From contig JAYMTA010000282.1 of the NCBI GenBank assembly GCA_036897625.1, positions 1 to 32,398 of the forward strand: DNA of 32,398 nt, written 5' to 3'. The notes under the pieces were generated by a model. The model saw only the letters and a list, made by a program, of their open reading frames with translations, was not told where the DNA came from and searched no databases. The position numbers were made by a program, and so were the translations under genes. The stretch is from Pelargonium cotyledonis (lineage: Eukaryota; Streptophyta; Magnoliopsida; Geraniales; Geraniaceae). Positions 1-11,860 of the stretch are shown piece after piece. The first letter of the stretch is position 1. Every line of letters begins with the position of its first letter.

Positions 1-639
1 ACAGGAACCCAGCCCCGGCCCCCCCCCCTCCCCCACTGCCCGGACACGCCACATGCGTTTAATTGGATGGCGCACATATACCAAAACCCTAATCCACAAA
101 TAGGATGAAGTGTTGTGAGTGAAGTTGTTAAGGTCCGTTTCAATGAACTTACCAATATACTCATCAGCACCCTTACACATCCTCTCAGTCTGAAAGCTCT
201 CCGGGATATCATGAAGTTGAACTCACAAACGGAGATCGGGAAGTTCAACCCGTGCTGGGATATCACCGGTCTTCAGCATCCTGCAGATCAACACATATTG
301 ATTGAAAGTCCACGGACCTCCTTCAACCACTCTCTTTGCGTCCGCTTCATGGTAAAACTCAAAAATGAAGCGTTGCTCCATTTTCGTTGAGCGATCATCC
401 ACTACATCTATCACACTCATCTGGATCGCTAGCTTCCACACCAATGTCATTTGATGTCTCATGGCATCAAAGTTAACCACTGCCTGGGTGAGAAAACGGC
501 CTACCACCCGCCATTTCTGGCTCACTCCGGACTCCTCCACCTCTGCCCCGATCTCCATTTTCATACCTTCATCCTTCTCACCCTCAATATTCATCATCTG
601 AAACCCTATTTCCAGTTCCACCGCCATCTCCTTAGGCAC
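1..639 (-). mobile_element. LINE-type DUF4283 (ORF1/gag-like) relic, broken
   Basis: Read on the minus strand, positions 639-223 encode about 138 residues resembling the DUF4283 domain found at the front of plant L1-type LINE ORF1 proteins. Visible parts are WRVVGRFLTQ, then VNFDAMRH, then FEFYHEADAKRVVEGGPWTF. After a frame change near 220 the similarity resumes with YIGKFIETDLNNF and a segment ending HPIKRM, the usual lead-in to the zinc knuckle. The copy runs to or past the left edge and no reverse transcriptase is visible. It is a decayed, non-functional copy. The family call rests on motif memory only, so a host gene derived from the same domain remains possible. Confidence 0.6.
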
Positions 640-1105
640 TGCTTGATCTGTGTATCACCCTCGCACCACTGACTGTCACAAACAGAAACGAAACCGCCCT
701 GCCCACGGACTGAAACAACACCCCCCTCTGCTTCCTTTGATCCTCGTCGGCCACTCTATAGACGCTGTCGTACACTCTGTTCGCCTTCGTCGATCTGAAC
801 TGTCTCACTCCTCACAATTCCGCCGCCACACACACACGTTTGAATGCTTGAAAAATATTTGAAACCTTATTCCTCACGCAAAGTGCGGAAAAGACCACTT
901 CCGTATCCAACATTATTTTATCATTTCAAATATTTATCAATTTTTGTATTTAATGATTAAGTATTTCTAATATGATAAAGACAAATCATAACTGTGAAAA
1001 AGAGTTTTTTGACATATGACCAAACTTAGAAAGTGAACTTTTGTTCTGGATTTTTTAAAATCTAAAATAACCACTAAATTTTTTCAAATTTATCAAAATG
1101 ATCAT
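640..1105. other. AT-rich intergenic stretch, nothing recognised
   Basis: From about 640 to 850 the sequence is C-rich with short open frames on the plus strand that resemble no family I know. From 850 onward it is AT-rich and closed in all frames. I see no promoter, RNA gene or repeat boundary that I can support. Confidence 0.4.
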
Positions 1106-1763
1106 AACAACATGTTGTGTTACCTCGTTTTCCTCTCTTTCTCTCTGGAAACCCTAGTTGCCGCTCTTATTTTTTCATCTATGCTTTTTCCTTGAGCTAC
1201 CGTTGATTTTGTTGCTGATGGGCGGTGGCTCAACTTCGTCAACATCCATGAAGCCGGTGTCTCATCTGGATAGTAGTCGAGTTCTCTCATCTGGAGAGTG
1301 TGATTTTTTTTTTCCGTTCGTGTTTCGGATTGCGGTGGATCCCGTGGTAGGACCAGGTCACGGGTTGGCCAGTTTAAGTGGTTTGGTCCGAAAAGATTAT
1401 GCGATCTCAGAGTAGAATCAGGTTTCGATATGCGCGTGTAGCAAGTGGTCTGATTTAATTAAGGAGGAGAAGACGAAAGTCCGGCGCGTTGGACATTGCA
1501 GGACAGATTAGGGAAAAGAAGTCTTGCCTCAGAACCCGGATCTGCAAAGGGTTATCTGTGGGTCAATTTTGCTCATAAGATTCTGCCCGCATTAATGAGG
1601 AAAGATTGACGCAGTAGTTTAGATTTGTTTTTTTGGTTTGTCATTCAGTTAGGTCTTAGTTTGTTTAGTTCAGTTTTTTTCTTTTGCTTGCTTTAGTTGT
1701 AGTGTGTTTCTTTGGGCTTGACCCATTTTAATAAAGTCTTTCTTTTCATATAAAAAAAAAAAT
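1106..1763 (+). mobile_element. Poly(A)-ended retroposon candidate (LINE-derived or processed copy)
   Basis: This GC-richer island begins in a pyrimidine-rich stretch followed by AAACCCTAG and ends with an AATAAA signal (about 1730) and a run of eleven A residues near 1752-1762. That is the layout of a 5'-truncated non-LTR retroposon or a reverse-copied transcript. A short TGATCAT occurs just outside both ends (1099-1105 and 1764-1770) and could be a target duplication, but the motif is palindromic and could match by chance. The internal open frame (about 1158-1415) has no recognisable domain. No intact coding potential is seen. Confidence 0.35.
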
Positions 1764-2640
1764 TGATCATTTTTGTTATTTTTTGGGTAATTTTTTGAAA
1801 GGATACCCGTAAAGATTCTATTAAATTAAAAACTGACTAATATAAATTTTGACGAAAGAGGACGGACATGAGACCTCACTCCCACCGATAATTCAAGTCA
1901 AACTAACAGATGATTTAAACAAAATTTAACCCTAACAACCTTGAACCTAACATAAGCAAGGCAAACATAATAAGCATTAGCTAAATAATACATGATGTTG
2001 TATTGAACCAAACCAAAGGCATTGAAAAAACTCCCACCTTCGGTTTGTATTGCATCTAAAACCCTCCACCCATGTATCGCGATAAAAATCGTAACCCGCC
2101 AACCTTGAACCAGTTTACTTCGGGTCTGAACCATTCGCGAGTTGGGGCCCCCATGGCAGTTCCTACCTATCCCGCCCATGAGCCTGTGGCAAACCCGAGT
2201 CGCTAGGTCCGCCTGTTGCAAATTTTTTGGTTCCGAAACTTTGATGACCAACACATCATCATCAACGTCGAGTGCCGCGACGCCCCTAGTCCCCTCCTCC
2301 ATTGCCACGTTGTCGTCCGAAAGAAGCTCACCGTGATCGCCTGCACGTTTCCTGCCATTACCGCCATTGCCTAACCTTTCCGGCACCTACTTGTGAAACT
2401 CTGACGCCTACCTGCCTTGCCAATTACTCACGCACTAGTTGGAGAGGCAAGAGAGTGCCACCAACAGTACCTTATAGCCTAGCCGCCACACATTAGAACC
2501 CCTAGCCATCCTTAATGGTGCCCTAATGACAAGCGCTTTTTATATTCGAGTGAGAGAATATTCAGTAAGACATTTTGGATAAATTGGTTCAACATAAAAT
2601 TTCAAATATATTAAATAATTATTAAGGTGATGCAAAAGGT
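1764..2640. other. Intergenic DNA with an unrecognised minus-strand open frame
   Basis: The minus strand holds an open frame of about 162 codons between 2386 and 1898 (first half Gly/Asp/Arg-rich, second half hydrophobic). No family is recognised. The compositional shift within the frame and the absence of splice or promoter context suggest repeat debris rather than a gene. A low-confidence residual gene fragment cannot be excluded. Confidence 0.25.
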
Positions 2641-2702
2641 ATTGTCAAAGTTCAGGAGCCCTATTTGTTAAGGAACAGAACGAACCGGCGGCTACTCGGC
2701 AG

Positions 2703-2798
2703 TCCTATTTTCAAGGATACTCGTACGTTTCAAGAAACAAAACTGAGAGCTTAAGAGCCCTCTTTTTTAGCATACTCGCACGTTCCAAGAGATAAAAA
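2703..2798 (+). repeat. Direct repeat in the upstream region of the first PMEI-like gene
   Basis: Two diverged copies of about 36-40 bp lie about 50 bp apart. Each has a CCT-T-rich start, then ATACTCG(T/C)ACGTT and CAAGA. The first is best seen at 2717-2742 and the second at 2772-2798. The first contains TTTCAAGAAA, which fits the TTCnnGAA core of a heat-shock element. The second copy is degenerate at that core. The repeats end about 90 bp before the ATG at 2886, so they sit in the proximal promoter or 5'UTR. A regulatory role is inference only. Confidence 0.45.
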
Positions 2799-2885
2799 TC
2801 GCACAAACACGAAAAAAATGGAACACTCTTCTTCTTAAATCACCTTCATCAACCACCAACAGTACCTATCCAAAACGTCGAGAAA

Positions 2886-3506
2886 ATGGAAACCAAGAAC
2901 AACCATATCCTCCTCATCTTCATCGTACTTCTCACTCTATCTTCTTCGCTGCCACCGTCGCTGGCACGACTAGAGCGACTAGCTCAGCAACAAACCCAAC
3001 CCCAACCCGAGCCCGGCGAATCTTTCATGGCCGATCCCAAAATTGACCCAAAGCTCAAAGAAATTTGCAAGCAGACCCCGGAACCGGAGCTCTGCCTACA
3101 GAGCTACTTCGTCTACACCGGCGAGGACCACCCGGACGCGAGCATCACGAACAAGGCGATTCTGAGAAAAGAAATCGAAGTTACCAAGAAAATGAGCATG
3201 GAGTTCTATACTCAGGCGATCAGTGTATCGTCCCAATTTTACGGCAAGAACCATCGGATTTATACCTTGTTCGGGAAGTGCGGCAAGATGTTCGTTCTTG
3301 CGGCCAACGATCTGATCAGCGCCAAAGAGGCGCTGATTAAAGAAAATGACATCGGAAAAGTGAAGAGCGGGATCGAATCGGCCGTGAACAGTTACAAGAC
3401 GTGCGACGAGTCGTCCGGGCCAGCGGTGGAGGTGCCGAAACTGGAAGCGGAGAAGCTGTATAAGATGACGAGCATTTGCACGGCGCTAGCGAACACCATC
3501 CATTGA
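2886..3506 (+). CDS. Secreted PMEI-domain protein (pectin methylesterase/invertase inhibitor-like), copy 1
   Basis: Single-exon gene of 206 residues. Residues 1-27 form a signal peptide with a Leu/Ile-rich core ending near SLA, so the product should enter the secretory pathway and reach the apoplast. A Gln/Pro-rich spacer (residues 34-45) precedes a helical PMEI domain. The family's four disulfide cysteines are present: C61 and C70 in KEICKQTPEPELC, then C132 and C173, with a further C198 in the last helix. PMEI-domain proteins bind and inhibit pectin methylesterases or acid invertases by forming a 1:1 complex; which target applies here cannot be read from sequence. The ATG at 2886 is the first in frame and starts the signal peptide directly. 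It is a tandem duplicate of the gene at 5010 and has a clearly higher third-position GC content than that copy. No intron is needed. Confidence 0.85.
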   Translation: METKNNHILLIFIVLLTLSSSLPPSLARLERLAQQQTQPQPEPGESFMADPKIDPKLKEICKQTPEPELCLQSYFVYTGEDHPDASITNKAILRKEIEVTKKMSMEFYTQAISVSSQFYGKNHRIYTLFGKCGKMFVLAANDLISAKEALIKENDIGKVKSGIESAVNSYKTCDESSGPAVEVPKLEAEKLYKMTSICTALANTIH

Positions 3507-4273
3507 TGAAGGTTGATGAGTTTATAATATATGTGGATGGAGGTTTGGCTAAATGCATGGATTTCATGAGTATATAAAGTATTTTTTATAGGGAAGAAAA
3601 ATAGAATTACTTGGTTTTACTTTTGGATTTGTAATGTTTCTGAATTATATACAACTTGATTAGTTTCTGATTTCAAGATTTGGAGTTTGTTGTGTTTTGC
3701 AACTAGATATAATTATTATTACAAAGCTACATATACAGTATGATAGTTTGTGTTTCATAGTGTGAATTTAGCAAATAATACTTCCACCTCATCTCCATAT
3801 AATTTAGTGAATAATAATTTTCATTGGTTAATGAATGTTTGGATAGTAATTTGTCTTTTGATGAAGTCAAAACTATTATTTTTCAATTAGACGCTCTTTA
3901 TGCTCGAATGATTTTTCTGTCCTCTTTTATAAAAGTAAAATTTGCACATTGTAGGGTCTGTTGTAATAACGGTATTTATACTCTTCACTTAAAAATAGAC
4001 TTTTCTTTGTACTTCTCGTAGTACGTATACCTTATTGGTCTTTATAACGTTTTTGTTTATTACACAATTGTAACGGAATTTTGGCAAACGAACTTAAATA
4101 TGTTATAACACATATAATTTTTTATCATCAAAATGATTTTGACTAGAAGTAGGATTTAGAATAAACATATACAAGTTGACTAGCTACAATGAAATGATTC
4201 ATTCAGTTAAAAAGACAACCACGTAAAAGAGAGTTAAGGTTGGGCTTTAAATGACACTGTCCCCCAAGTAGCA

Positions 4274-4404
4274 GGGAAGGTTGACATTATTCTCGATACA
4301 TAGCGTAATGACGTGTTGAAGAGTGTTAAAGTGGGTAAGTATTAGGGAGGTCCGAGATTATTCTCGATAGATGACGGTGAATGTAATTAAAGTGGATAGT
4401 ACTA
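4274..4404 (+). repeat. Adjacent tandem duplication, two diverged units
   Basis: Unit 1 (4274-4344) and unit 2 (4345-4404) are directly adjacent. Both begin GGGA(A)GG, share ATTATTCTCGATA and end AAAGTGG(G/A)TA followed by TA-rich bases. Unit 2 is about 11 bp shorter. This looks like a local replication-slippage or unequal-crossover product. No function is evident. Confidence 0.5.
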
Positions 4405-4933
4405 GTGTTGAAAAATGGGTATTAAAGTCACACATTAGATAAATATAATATTTGTGAGTTAAATATAAAGTTAGAATTCTATTGATATTGAAAAGTCAAC
4501 TTTGTTAAAAAAATTTACGCTTTCAATCATTATATTTAACTTAAAACAATCTTAGTTATATTTATCCAACATGGTACCCACTTTAAATAATAAAATGTAA
4601 AAAATATAAGACAACACACGACATTGAGATTACCATTTCAACCTATAGAGTCTACACAATTGCTAATGTCTAATTTTGTTCATTCATTTTCTATCCATGG
4701 AGTAATACATGACATACATATTTAGCAAAAGAGTCCTAATTTTATGGATGGCCAGTTCATGCATTTTCAAACTTATTCATCCTCCTCCTAAAATTAACAT
4801 CCATGTCTATTTTTCAAGACAAAGAACCCTACATTTGTGGGTGACCCCTCCCTTCCAACAAAGAACCAAATCATATAAATACCCTCCCTATACTCTCATT
4901 TCAATTGGGGTTTAGCTTATTTACTCTCCAACT

Positions 4934-4947
4934 CTATATTTATATAC
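4934..4947 (+). promoter_or_regulatory. Probable TATA box of PMEI-like copy 2
   Basis: CTATATTTATATAC lies about 63-76 bp before the ATG at 5010. That distance leaves room for a start site roughly 30 bp downstream of the box and a leader of about 40 nt. A second TATA-like string, CATATAAATA, lies near 4870 and could serve instead. Confidence 0.5.
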
Positions 4948-5009
4948 CTAAGAAAGATAAGAAATTAAAGAAAAATAAAATAATAATTCGTAAATAAGTC
5001 GAAGAGAAG

Positions 5010-5585
5010 ATGGAACTCAAAAATCAAATCCCCGTTCTCATCATCCTCTTCACACTCTCTTCTTTGCCCTTCTCTTTCTCACAAACACCTCTTCCTCCAT
5101 CTCTAATGGAGGATCCCAATACCGATCCACAGCTCAAAGAAATATGCAAGATCACTCCAGAACCCGAGCTTTGCCTCCAAAGCTACTTCGTGTACACTGG
5201 AGATGACCATCCCGACCCCAGCATCAACAACAAGGCGGTCTTGAGGAAGGAGATCGAGGTTGCCAAGAAAATGAGCTGGGAATTTTACACACAGGCAATA
5301 AACTATTCGTCCCAGAATTTTGGGAGGAATGATGAGATGTACACCTTGTTCGATGGGTGCAGCAGGATGTTCGTGCTGGCAACGTACGAGCTCATCGACG
5401 CTAAAGAGGCTCTTCTCAAACTAAATGACATGAACAAGGTCAAGAGCGGGATCAATGTTGCCATAGACAATTACAAGACCTGTGATAATTCTATTGGATC
5501 TGTCGCTAATGCACCTAAGTTGGAGGCTGAGAGGCTATATAGGATGGCTACCATTTGCATGGCCCTTGCCAATTCCATCCATTGA
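5010..5585 (+). CDS. Secreted PMEI-domain protein (pectin methylesterase/invertase inhibitor-like), copy 2
   Basis: Single-exon gene of 191 residues with a signal peptide (about residues 1-24, ending FSFSQ). The PMEI domain starts near residue 33. The cysteine framework matches copy 1: C46 and C55 in KEICKITPEPELC, C117, C158 and an extra C183. By eye the mature domains of the two copies are about two-thirds identical, with blocks such as ELCLQSYFVYTG and YTLF unchanged. Copy 2 lacks the Gln/Pro spacer that follows the signal peptide in copy 1. The likely role is inhibition of cell-wall pectin methylesterase or invertase in the apoplast, inferred from the family; the target is unknown. An AATAAA at 5682-5687 is a plausible polyadenylation signal. 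The gene is convergent with RPL13. Confidence 0.85.
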   Translation: MELKNQIPVLIILFTLSSLPFSFSQTPLPPSLMEDPNTDPQLKEICKITPEPELCLQSYFVYTGDDHPDPSINNKAVLRKEIEVAKKMSWEFYTQAINYSSQNFGRNDEMYTLFDGCSRMFVLATYELIDAKEALLKLNDMNKVKSGINVAIDNYKTCDNSIGSVANAPKLEAERLYRMATICMALANSIH

Positions 5586-5875
5586 TTAATTTGGATGGAT
5601 GGTGTTTGCAGCTTAAGGTCATAATGTGTCTGAAGTTTAGAATGTACTTGATGGGAACAATTTTGTAACTTCAGATGGATAAATAAAACTATTTCATGCC
5701 ATTACTTGATCAACAAGACAATCAAGAAAACAGAAACAAATATTCAGTGAAAATCAATGCAGAAGTCATACTGAATCTACTGAAATCTAGTTTTCAAATA
5801 ATGCTATAAAACTGAATTGTCTGATTCTGGACCAAAAGAACTAGAGCATTTCAATCAGCTAGACCGATTGGGATC

Positions 5876-7377
<1,502 letters not shown>

Positions 7378-8340
7378 GACTTACCTGCAAATGAAAGCAA
7401 ACAAAAACAAATCTCAACCACAACCACTAGATATGTTATTCAAAGCCAAAAGGGAAAGAGCAGAAAGCTACAGAAGAATATATCCCTGCTCATGGTAACA
7501 AAGTGCATAAGTACAAAAATGGAAGGTCGGTATCTATAATTCATATACTCCAAGACTAAACACTCAATTAGATGTCTCACTTAAGACACCAAGACCCACA
7601 AACAAAATGAAAAGAAATGCATTCACTTGAAATTAGTGAGCGCTCACTTATATTTTCAAGTTCTATGATTCAAATCACATCAAAACAGCCCAAATTGTGA
7701 CATTGATAATATCATTAATAAAAACAAACACACACCAAATGTGGTAATCCTTAACAAGATGAAGTGAAAATCGCAACAAAAGTTACAATGCAAAATGACA
7801 ACAAGGCTAATCAATGTCAGCAAATGCCAACAATCACTCAAATTCTAAGCAGTAGTTTACAGTGCATAGGAGGCCCAAAAATGACCAAACATCATCTACC
7901 CAAGAATCTATAATATCGGTATATCCACCATATTCAAATAATCTTCCAATAGGCTTAAATCTAGCCACACAAAAACAACACATGAAATCAAGAACAAAAT
8001 ACATTATAATATCCTAGAAAAAAAGAAGATCCCATTCTATCCTCTGCCCAGCTGGTATGAAACTGAAGGACAATACATAAAAGTCTACATTTTGAAACTA
8101 GAAACACACACACACACACACACACAACGCAAATGCCAAAGCAGTACCTTAATCAGCACGAGAAACAATATAACATGGAGGTTAAAATGAACGAAATTGA
8201 AGATTGCCCAACAAAGAAATGCGATGATGGAGTGATCAAGAAGAGTCACAAGTACCTGAGAGGGTTGAACAAAGGGACGAGCAGTCGTGGATCGGTGAAG
8301 AACACGGCCTCTACTCGACAATCTGGGCAGATGTTTTGTT
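7378..8340 (-). other. RPL13 leader exon and 871 nt 5'UTR intron
   Basis: On the minus strand the leader exon runs from about 8340 to 8256 and ends CTCAG before GTACTTG. The intron 8255-7385 ends in a good pyrimidine tract and TTTGCAG. The next exon begins GTAAGTC immediately followed by the ATG at 7377. Leader introns are common in plant ribosomal-protein genes and often raise expression. The intron contains the (CA)n run but no snoRNA boxes that I can support on the transcribed strand. Confidence 0.65.
8104..8126. repeat. (AC)n microsatellite
   Basis: About eleven AC/CA units in a row inside the RPL13 leader intron. Simple repeat with no further meaning seen. Confidence 0.9.
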
Positions 8341-8624
8341 CTTAAAGGAGCTGCCGAGAAACCCTAGTCAATGGCTACGCGCGAAATTACGGTAATGACT
8401 CTGGGCTTTAGTAAGTGACATGAAAGCCCAACTACTTCTGATCCAATGGGCCATGTTCATTTATGGGCCTACTGTCTAAAAGTTAAGAGTTCCCAAAACG
8501 TTATCGTTTTTGCAACTCAGGTCACATGATGTCTTGGAGGGTTGTTTTATACGGAGCAATCCATTTAATTTATCCATCACACACACACAGTGCAAGTCCG
8601 GTATCGGAGACTTGACTCGCGGCC
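8341..8624. promoter_or_regulatory. Divergent RPL13/CLPP4 promoter with telo-box and site II motifs
   Basis: The intergenic gap holds a telo-box AAACCCTA (8359-8366) and four TGGGCC/TGGGCT (site II) hexamers: 8402-8407, 8425-8430 (minus), 8447-8452 and 8464-8469. In plants this pairing is typical of ribosomal-protein and other housekeeping genes, where TCP factors bind site II. The cluster lies 20-130 bp upstream of the presumed RPL13 start and about 150-220 bp upstream of the CLPP4 ATG, so it may serve both directions. No clear TATA box is seen for either gene. Confidence 0.65.
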
Positions 8625-11355
8625 ATGGAAATGCTCTCGATCTCCTCTACAGCTCCATTTCTCTCCGTGAAACCCACCACAGGAAGCTTGTGCTCCAAAC
8701 CCTTCCGTCCATTCTTCAAAACCCTAAATTTCTCCTCTCCTTCATCACGTTCCTTATCTGTCAAAACCTCGCTCAATCCTCCTCCCCGAACCGTCGCCTC
8801 TGTTACAGTGACCAATGGTCTGGAATACGAACTTGAGCTTCCACGAGTTGACGATTCCATACAAATGTCTGATGCTCAATCGCAGAACGAGTCGATGAGA
8901 AGAGCAGTGACTGACCCCATGGGGCTCTTACTCCAGGAACGAATTGTGTTCTTGGGCTACGAAATCGATGACTTCGTCGCCGACGCAATTATCAGCCAGA
9001 TGTTGCTTTTGGATGCTCAGGACTCCACCAAGGATATCAGGCTCTTCATCAACTCTCCCGGCGGCTCCATGAGGTTTGTTTTCTTCTGTTTCTTTTTACA
9101 GTCTCTACTCTCTTTTTTTTTAACACAGAATCTCTACTTATTTTCTGTTTGTTAGCTTAGAAACTAGAAATTTTGATTGAGAATTTTGGGCCTTATGCTC
9201 TCCCTCTTAATTTTTTTCTTTATGCAAGAATTAGGTTATTGGATAGAATGAATTTCATTTCGGGAAAGCTAAATTGTTTGAATAGAAATGTAATTTTTTT
9301 CGTTCTGGAAAATGGGAAATTACCCAGTGCTGAGCCCTGTTAGGTTCATTCAGCTAGTATTGAGCTGATTTTTTTCCTTTTTCTTTTCTGTCTCCTGTTT
9401 TTGGGTGCTTAATAGTCAACATAAAAACTCGTATATCTCCTCCATGCTTTTGGGTTCTGAGGTTGGGTTCATTTCTACATGACTTCAATCTTGTTGATGT
9501 ATGTTGACACCCTTCTTGTGATATGACATGCATGGGTATTCCACATGTTGCTTCCCAAACTCACATTTGCTTTTCTTGACGTTGTCTAAGCTTGGTGAGG
9601 ACCAATTTAGTTGTTGTAGGTAAGTTTTTCAAGATCCACTATTAACCAGTATGTCATCAAAGTAGTTTTTAAACACATGGTTCCGGTATTAAAATTAGCA
9701 GGATCAATGGTGAGCCAAATGGCTTCACCTTGAACTCATTGTGGCCATAATGAATTTTGAAGGCTATCTTGTGCTCCTCTCTCCTTAAATTTAATCTTAT
9801 GGTACCCAACTCTCAAATCTAACCTAGAAAAAATGCAGTGCTATCTTTCAGTTCGTCCAACAATTCCTAAATAAAGAGTATGATAAACTTTTCTTTGATG
9901 GCTCATTCATTCAATCCTCTGTAGTCAACGGAGATTCTCCAAGTGTTGTCCTTCTTCTTCACTAGCAAAATAGGAAAAGCAAAGGGACTGGTGCTTACCT
10001 GAATTACTTTTGTTTGCTGCATTTTCTCCACTATTTGTTCAATGGCATTCTTTTGCTTTTAATTGTATCTATAGGTTCTCAAGTGGAGGAATGACATAGG
10101 TTTGAAGGGTATGGCATGATCATAGACTCCCCTCGGTTGAAGTTTCCTAAAAAAATTTAGAAATTGTGCTAACAATCATGCATATCAAAATTCTCCCCCA
10201 AACTATTCTTCTGAGACTCTTGGTGCCCTTATACATTGAACAATTGTCCCAGATACAACCTTCCCCATCTCCCCTTTTCCTTTTACATCTCTTACTTCCA
10301 ATATGCACAAGCTATGTTCTGCCAATTCCTCATGAACATAAGTAGCGGTAAAGCTTCTCTTCATGTAGTCAAAAGACACATAACTCGCTTCTTCCATCCA
10401 ATCTACTCCCTTTTATCTGGCTTTCATCTTCCCACGGTTTAACTCACCGCCATCACCCCATTAGCCATTGCCACTTTTAAGATTAAAGTTGATCCCAACA
10501 CTATACGCAGCACCTTAGCAATCAGTCATCCAGTAAACTAGTATTGACCCCAGTATCTACGAGGATAAATACTTCTCTCCTTAGGATCCAATTTCTTTGT
10601 TTGGTTCAGTCTTGTCTTTCTATTGACACAGTAGGAATTTTGTTAATTTGTATTCATGTTATGTGCTTCATAATGTTCCAAAAGAAATCACCTTCATAAA
10701 TTATTTTCTCATCTTTACTGAGAAAATTTGTAAAGGTTATGCCTTTTTTTTTCTTCAGTATTTGTAACCTGGAAATAAAGGTGTTCTCTCGTTATAAATT
10801 CTACATTAAATGCATTTGGTATATCATGTTTTTTTTTTTCTCCTTCTGAATTTTTGTTGTTGTTGTATCAGTTCTACAATGGCTATCTATGATGTCATAC
10901 AGCTTGTGAGGGCTGATGTTTCTACAGTTGCTATTGGCATTGTAGCATCAACAGCATCCATAATTCTTGGTGGTGGGACCAAAGGCAAGCGCCTGGCAAT
11001 GCCCAACACACGGATAATGGTTCATCAACCTCTTGGAGGTGCCAGTGGGATGGCAACAGATGTGGAAGTTCAAGCTACTGAAATTATGAATAACAAGAAA
11101 ACTGCCATAGGAGTTATCTCAAGTTTCACTGGCCGCTCATATGATGAGGTAGAGAAGTTCATCGATAGGGATCGTTACATGTCTCCTGCTGAAGCAATGG
11201 AATTCGGAATGCTTGATGGAGTCATTGATAGAGACAGCATTGTTCCGCTCAAGCCCGAGATTGAAAAATTGAAAACAAGGAGTTATACAAAAAAAACCAG
11301 TTCCAACACATCACAATTCATGAGACCAGATATCCCCAATGATGAGATGTACTAG
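8625..11355 (+). CDS. CLPP4: Chloroplast ATP-dependent Clp protease proteolytic subunit 4, two coding exons
   Basis: Exons 8625-9073 and 10872-11355 join in phase to give 310 residues. The first 50-60 residues are Ser/Thr/Pro-rich and basic, fitting a chloroplast transit peptide. The peptidase domain follows, with [30 protein letters not shown] and FINSPGGSM. The junction restores [12 protein letters not shown]. The serine-protease triad is complete at expected spacing: Ser176 (VAST), His201 (MVHQPLGG) and Asp250 (DRDRYMSP). The C-terminus IPNDEMY and the [16 protein letters not shown] block match CLPP4 rather than other plastid ClpP or ClpR subunits. The protein is part of the stromal Clp core that degrades unfolded or tagged proteins with ClpC chaperones. 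The 1798 nt intron carries a retrotransposon fossil. The start at 8625 is the first ATG of the exon and begins the transit peptide. Confidence 0.94.
9460..10590 (-). mobile_element. Ty3/gypsy LTR-retrotransposon pol fossil inside the CLPP4 intron
   Basis: Read on the minus strand, this stretch carries the ordered remains of a Ty3/gypsy polyprotein. A protease-like part (DTG motif) lies near 10560, a spacer follows, then reverse-transcriptase blocks ([18 protein letters not shown] and a weaker YHKIKF block) lie between about 9990 and 9640. It lies opposite to CLPP4 transcription. Both ends are lost, no LTR is recognised, and the copy is broken many times, so it is old and inactive. The boundaries are approximate. 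Confidence 0.8.
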
Positions 11356-11860
11356 GATGGGTTATTCACCCAGGTACGCTTCTTTATAGCTGTCTTTTAA
11401 TTTTCTTTATTCACCATAGTTTCTTACAGTAGTGTAGTGATACGAGGACATGTCACTAAACTTAATAATTATTGGTGGGGCTTGTTTGCATCTGCACGTA
11501 ATAACCTAGTTATGGTACGTCTAGATAATGGCACAGCACGATGTGAATACAATGATTGCTGAACATGAGTAGTGACTGTTTGTTTCGCTGTTGTATTAGG
11601 GAATCAATCAAGGCTGGAGTTGGCAGATTATTCAGCCACTTGTAGGGGCTGCTCACAGTTGCTTTGCCTTGGTGATTTCATGGATCAAAGCAAAGTATAA
11701 AGAGCAGTTCATATAACAGATACGAATTTGCTTGTTGTGCTAGAATTTCATTTGGGCCGCATTTTATGAACATATGCTTGTGTCACATTGCAATACTAGA
11801 GTTATAATAATGATAAGACTATTTTTGTTCATTGCAAGGTTTTAGTGATTGTGTTTATGC
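11356..11860 (+). other. CLPP4 3'UTR with probable intron 11374-11599
   Basis: Eighteen nucleotides after the stop, CCCAG is followed by GTACGC. A matching acceptor, TTGTATTAG, ends at 11599. The sequence after it continues as a plausible UTR. The donor is close enough to the stop that it would not be expected to trigger nonsense-mediated decay. This is splice-site reading only, without transcript support. Confidence 0.5.

Larger units (their letters stand above)
3507..5009. other. Intergenic region between the two PMEI-like genes
   Basis: About 1.5 kb of AT-rich DNA. It holds the 3'UTR of copy 1 (to perhaps 3650), a short tandem duplication (4274-4404) and the promoter of copy 2 from about 4690. 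Short open frames at 3824-4021 and 4709-4915 have no recognisable similarity. No other gene is supported. Confidence 0.5.

Noticed and set aside
115-862. Three plus-strand open frames (115-390, 451-672, 650-862)
   Set aside because: The first two lie opposite the DUF4283 relic and have no domain of their own. The third has no recognisable similarity. The first also starts with GTG.
8085-8345. Coding frames on both strands around the RPL13 leader exon
   Set aside because: They overlap the (AC)n run and the untranslated leader, and neither resembles a protein family.
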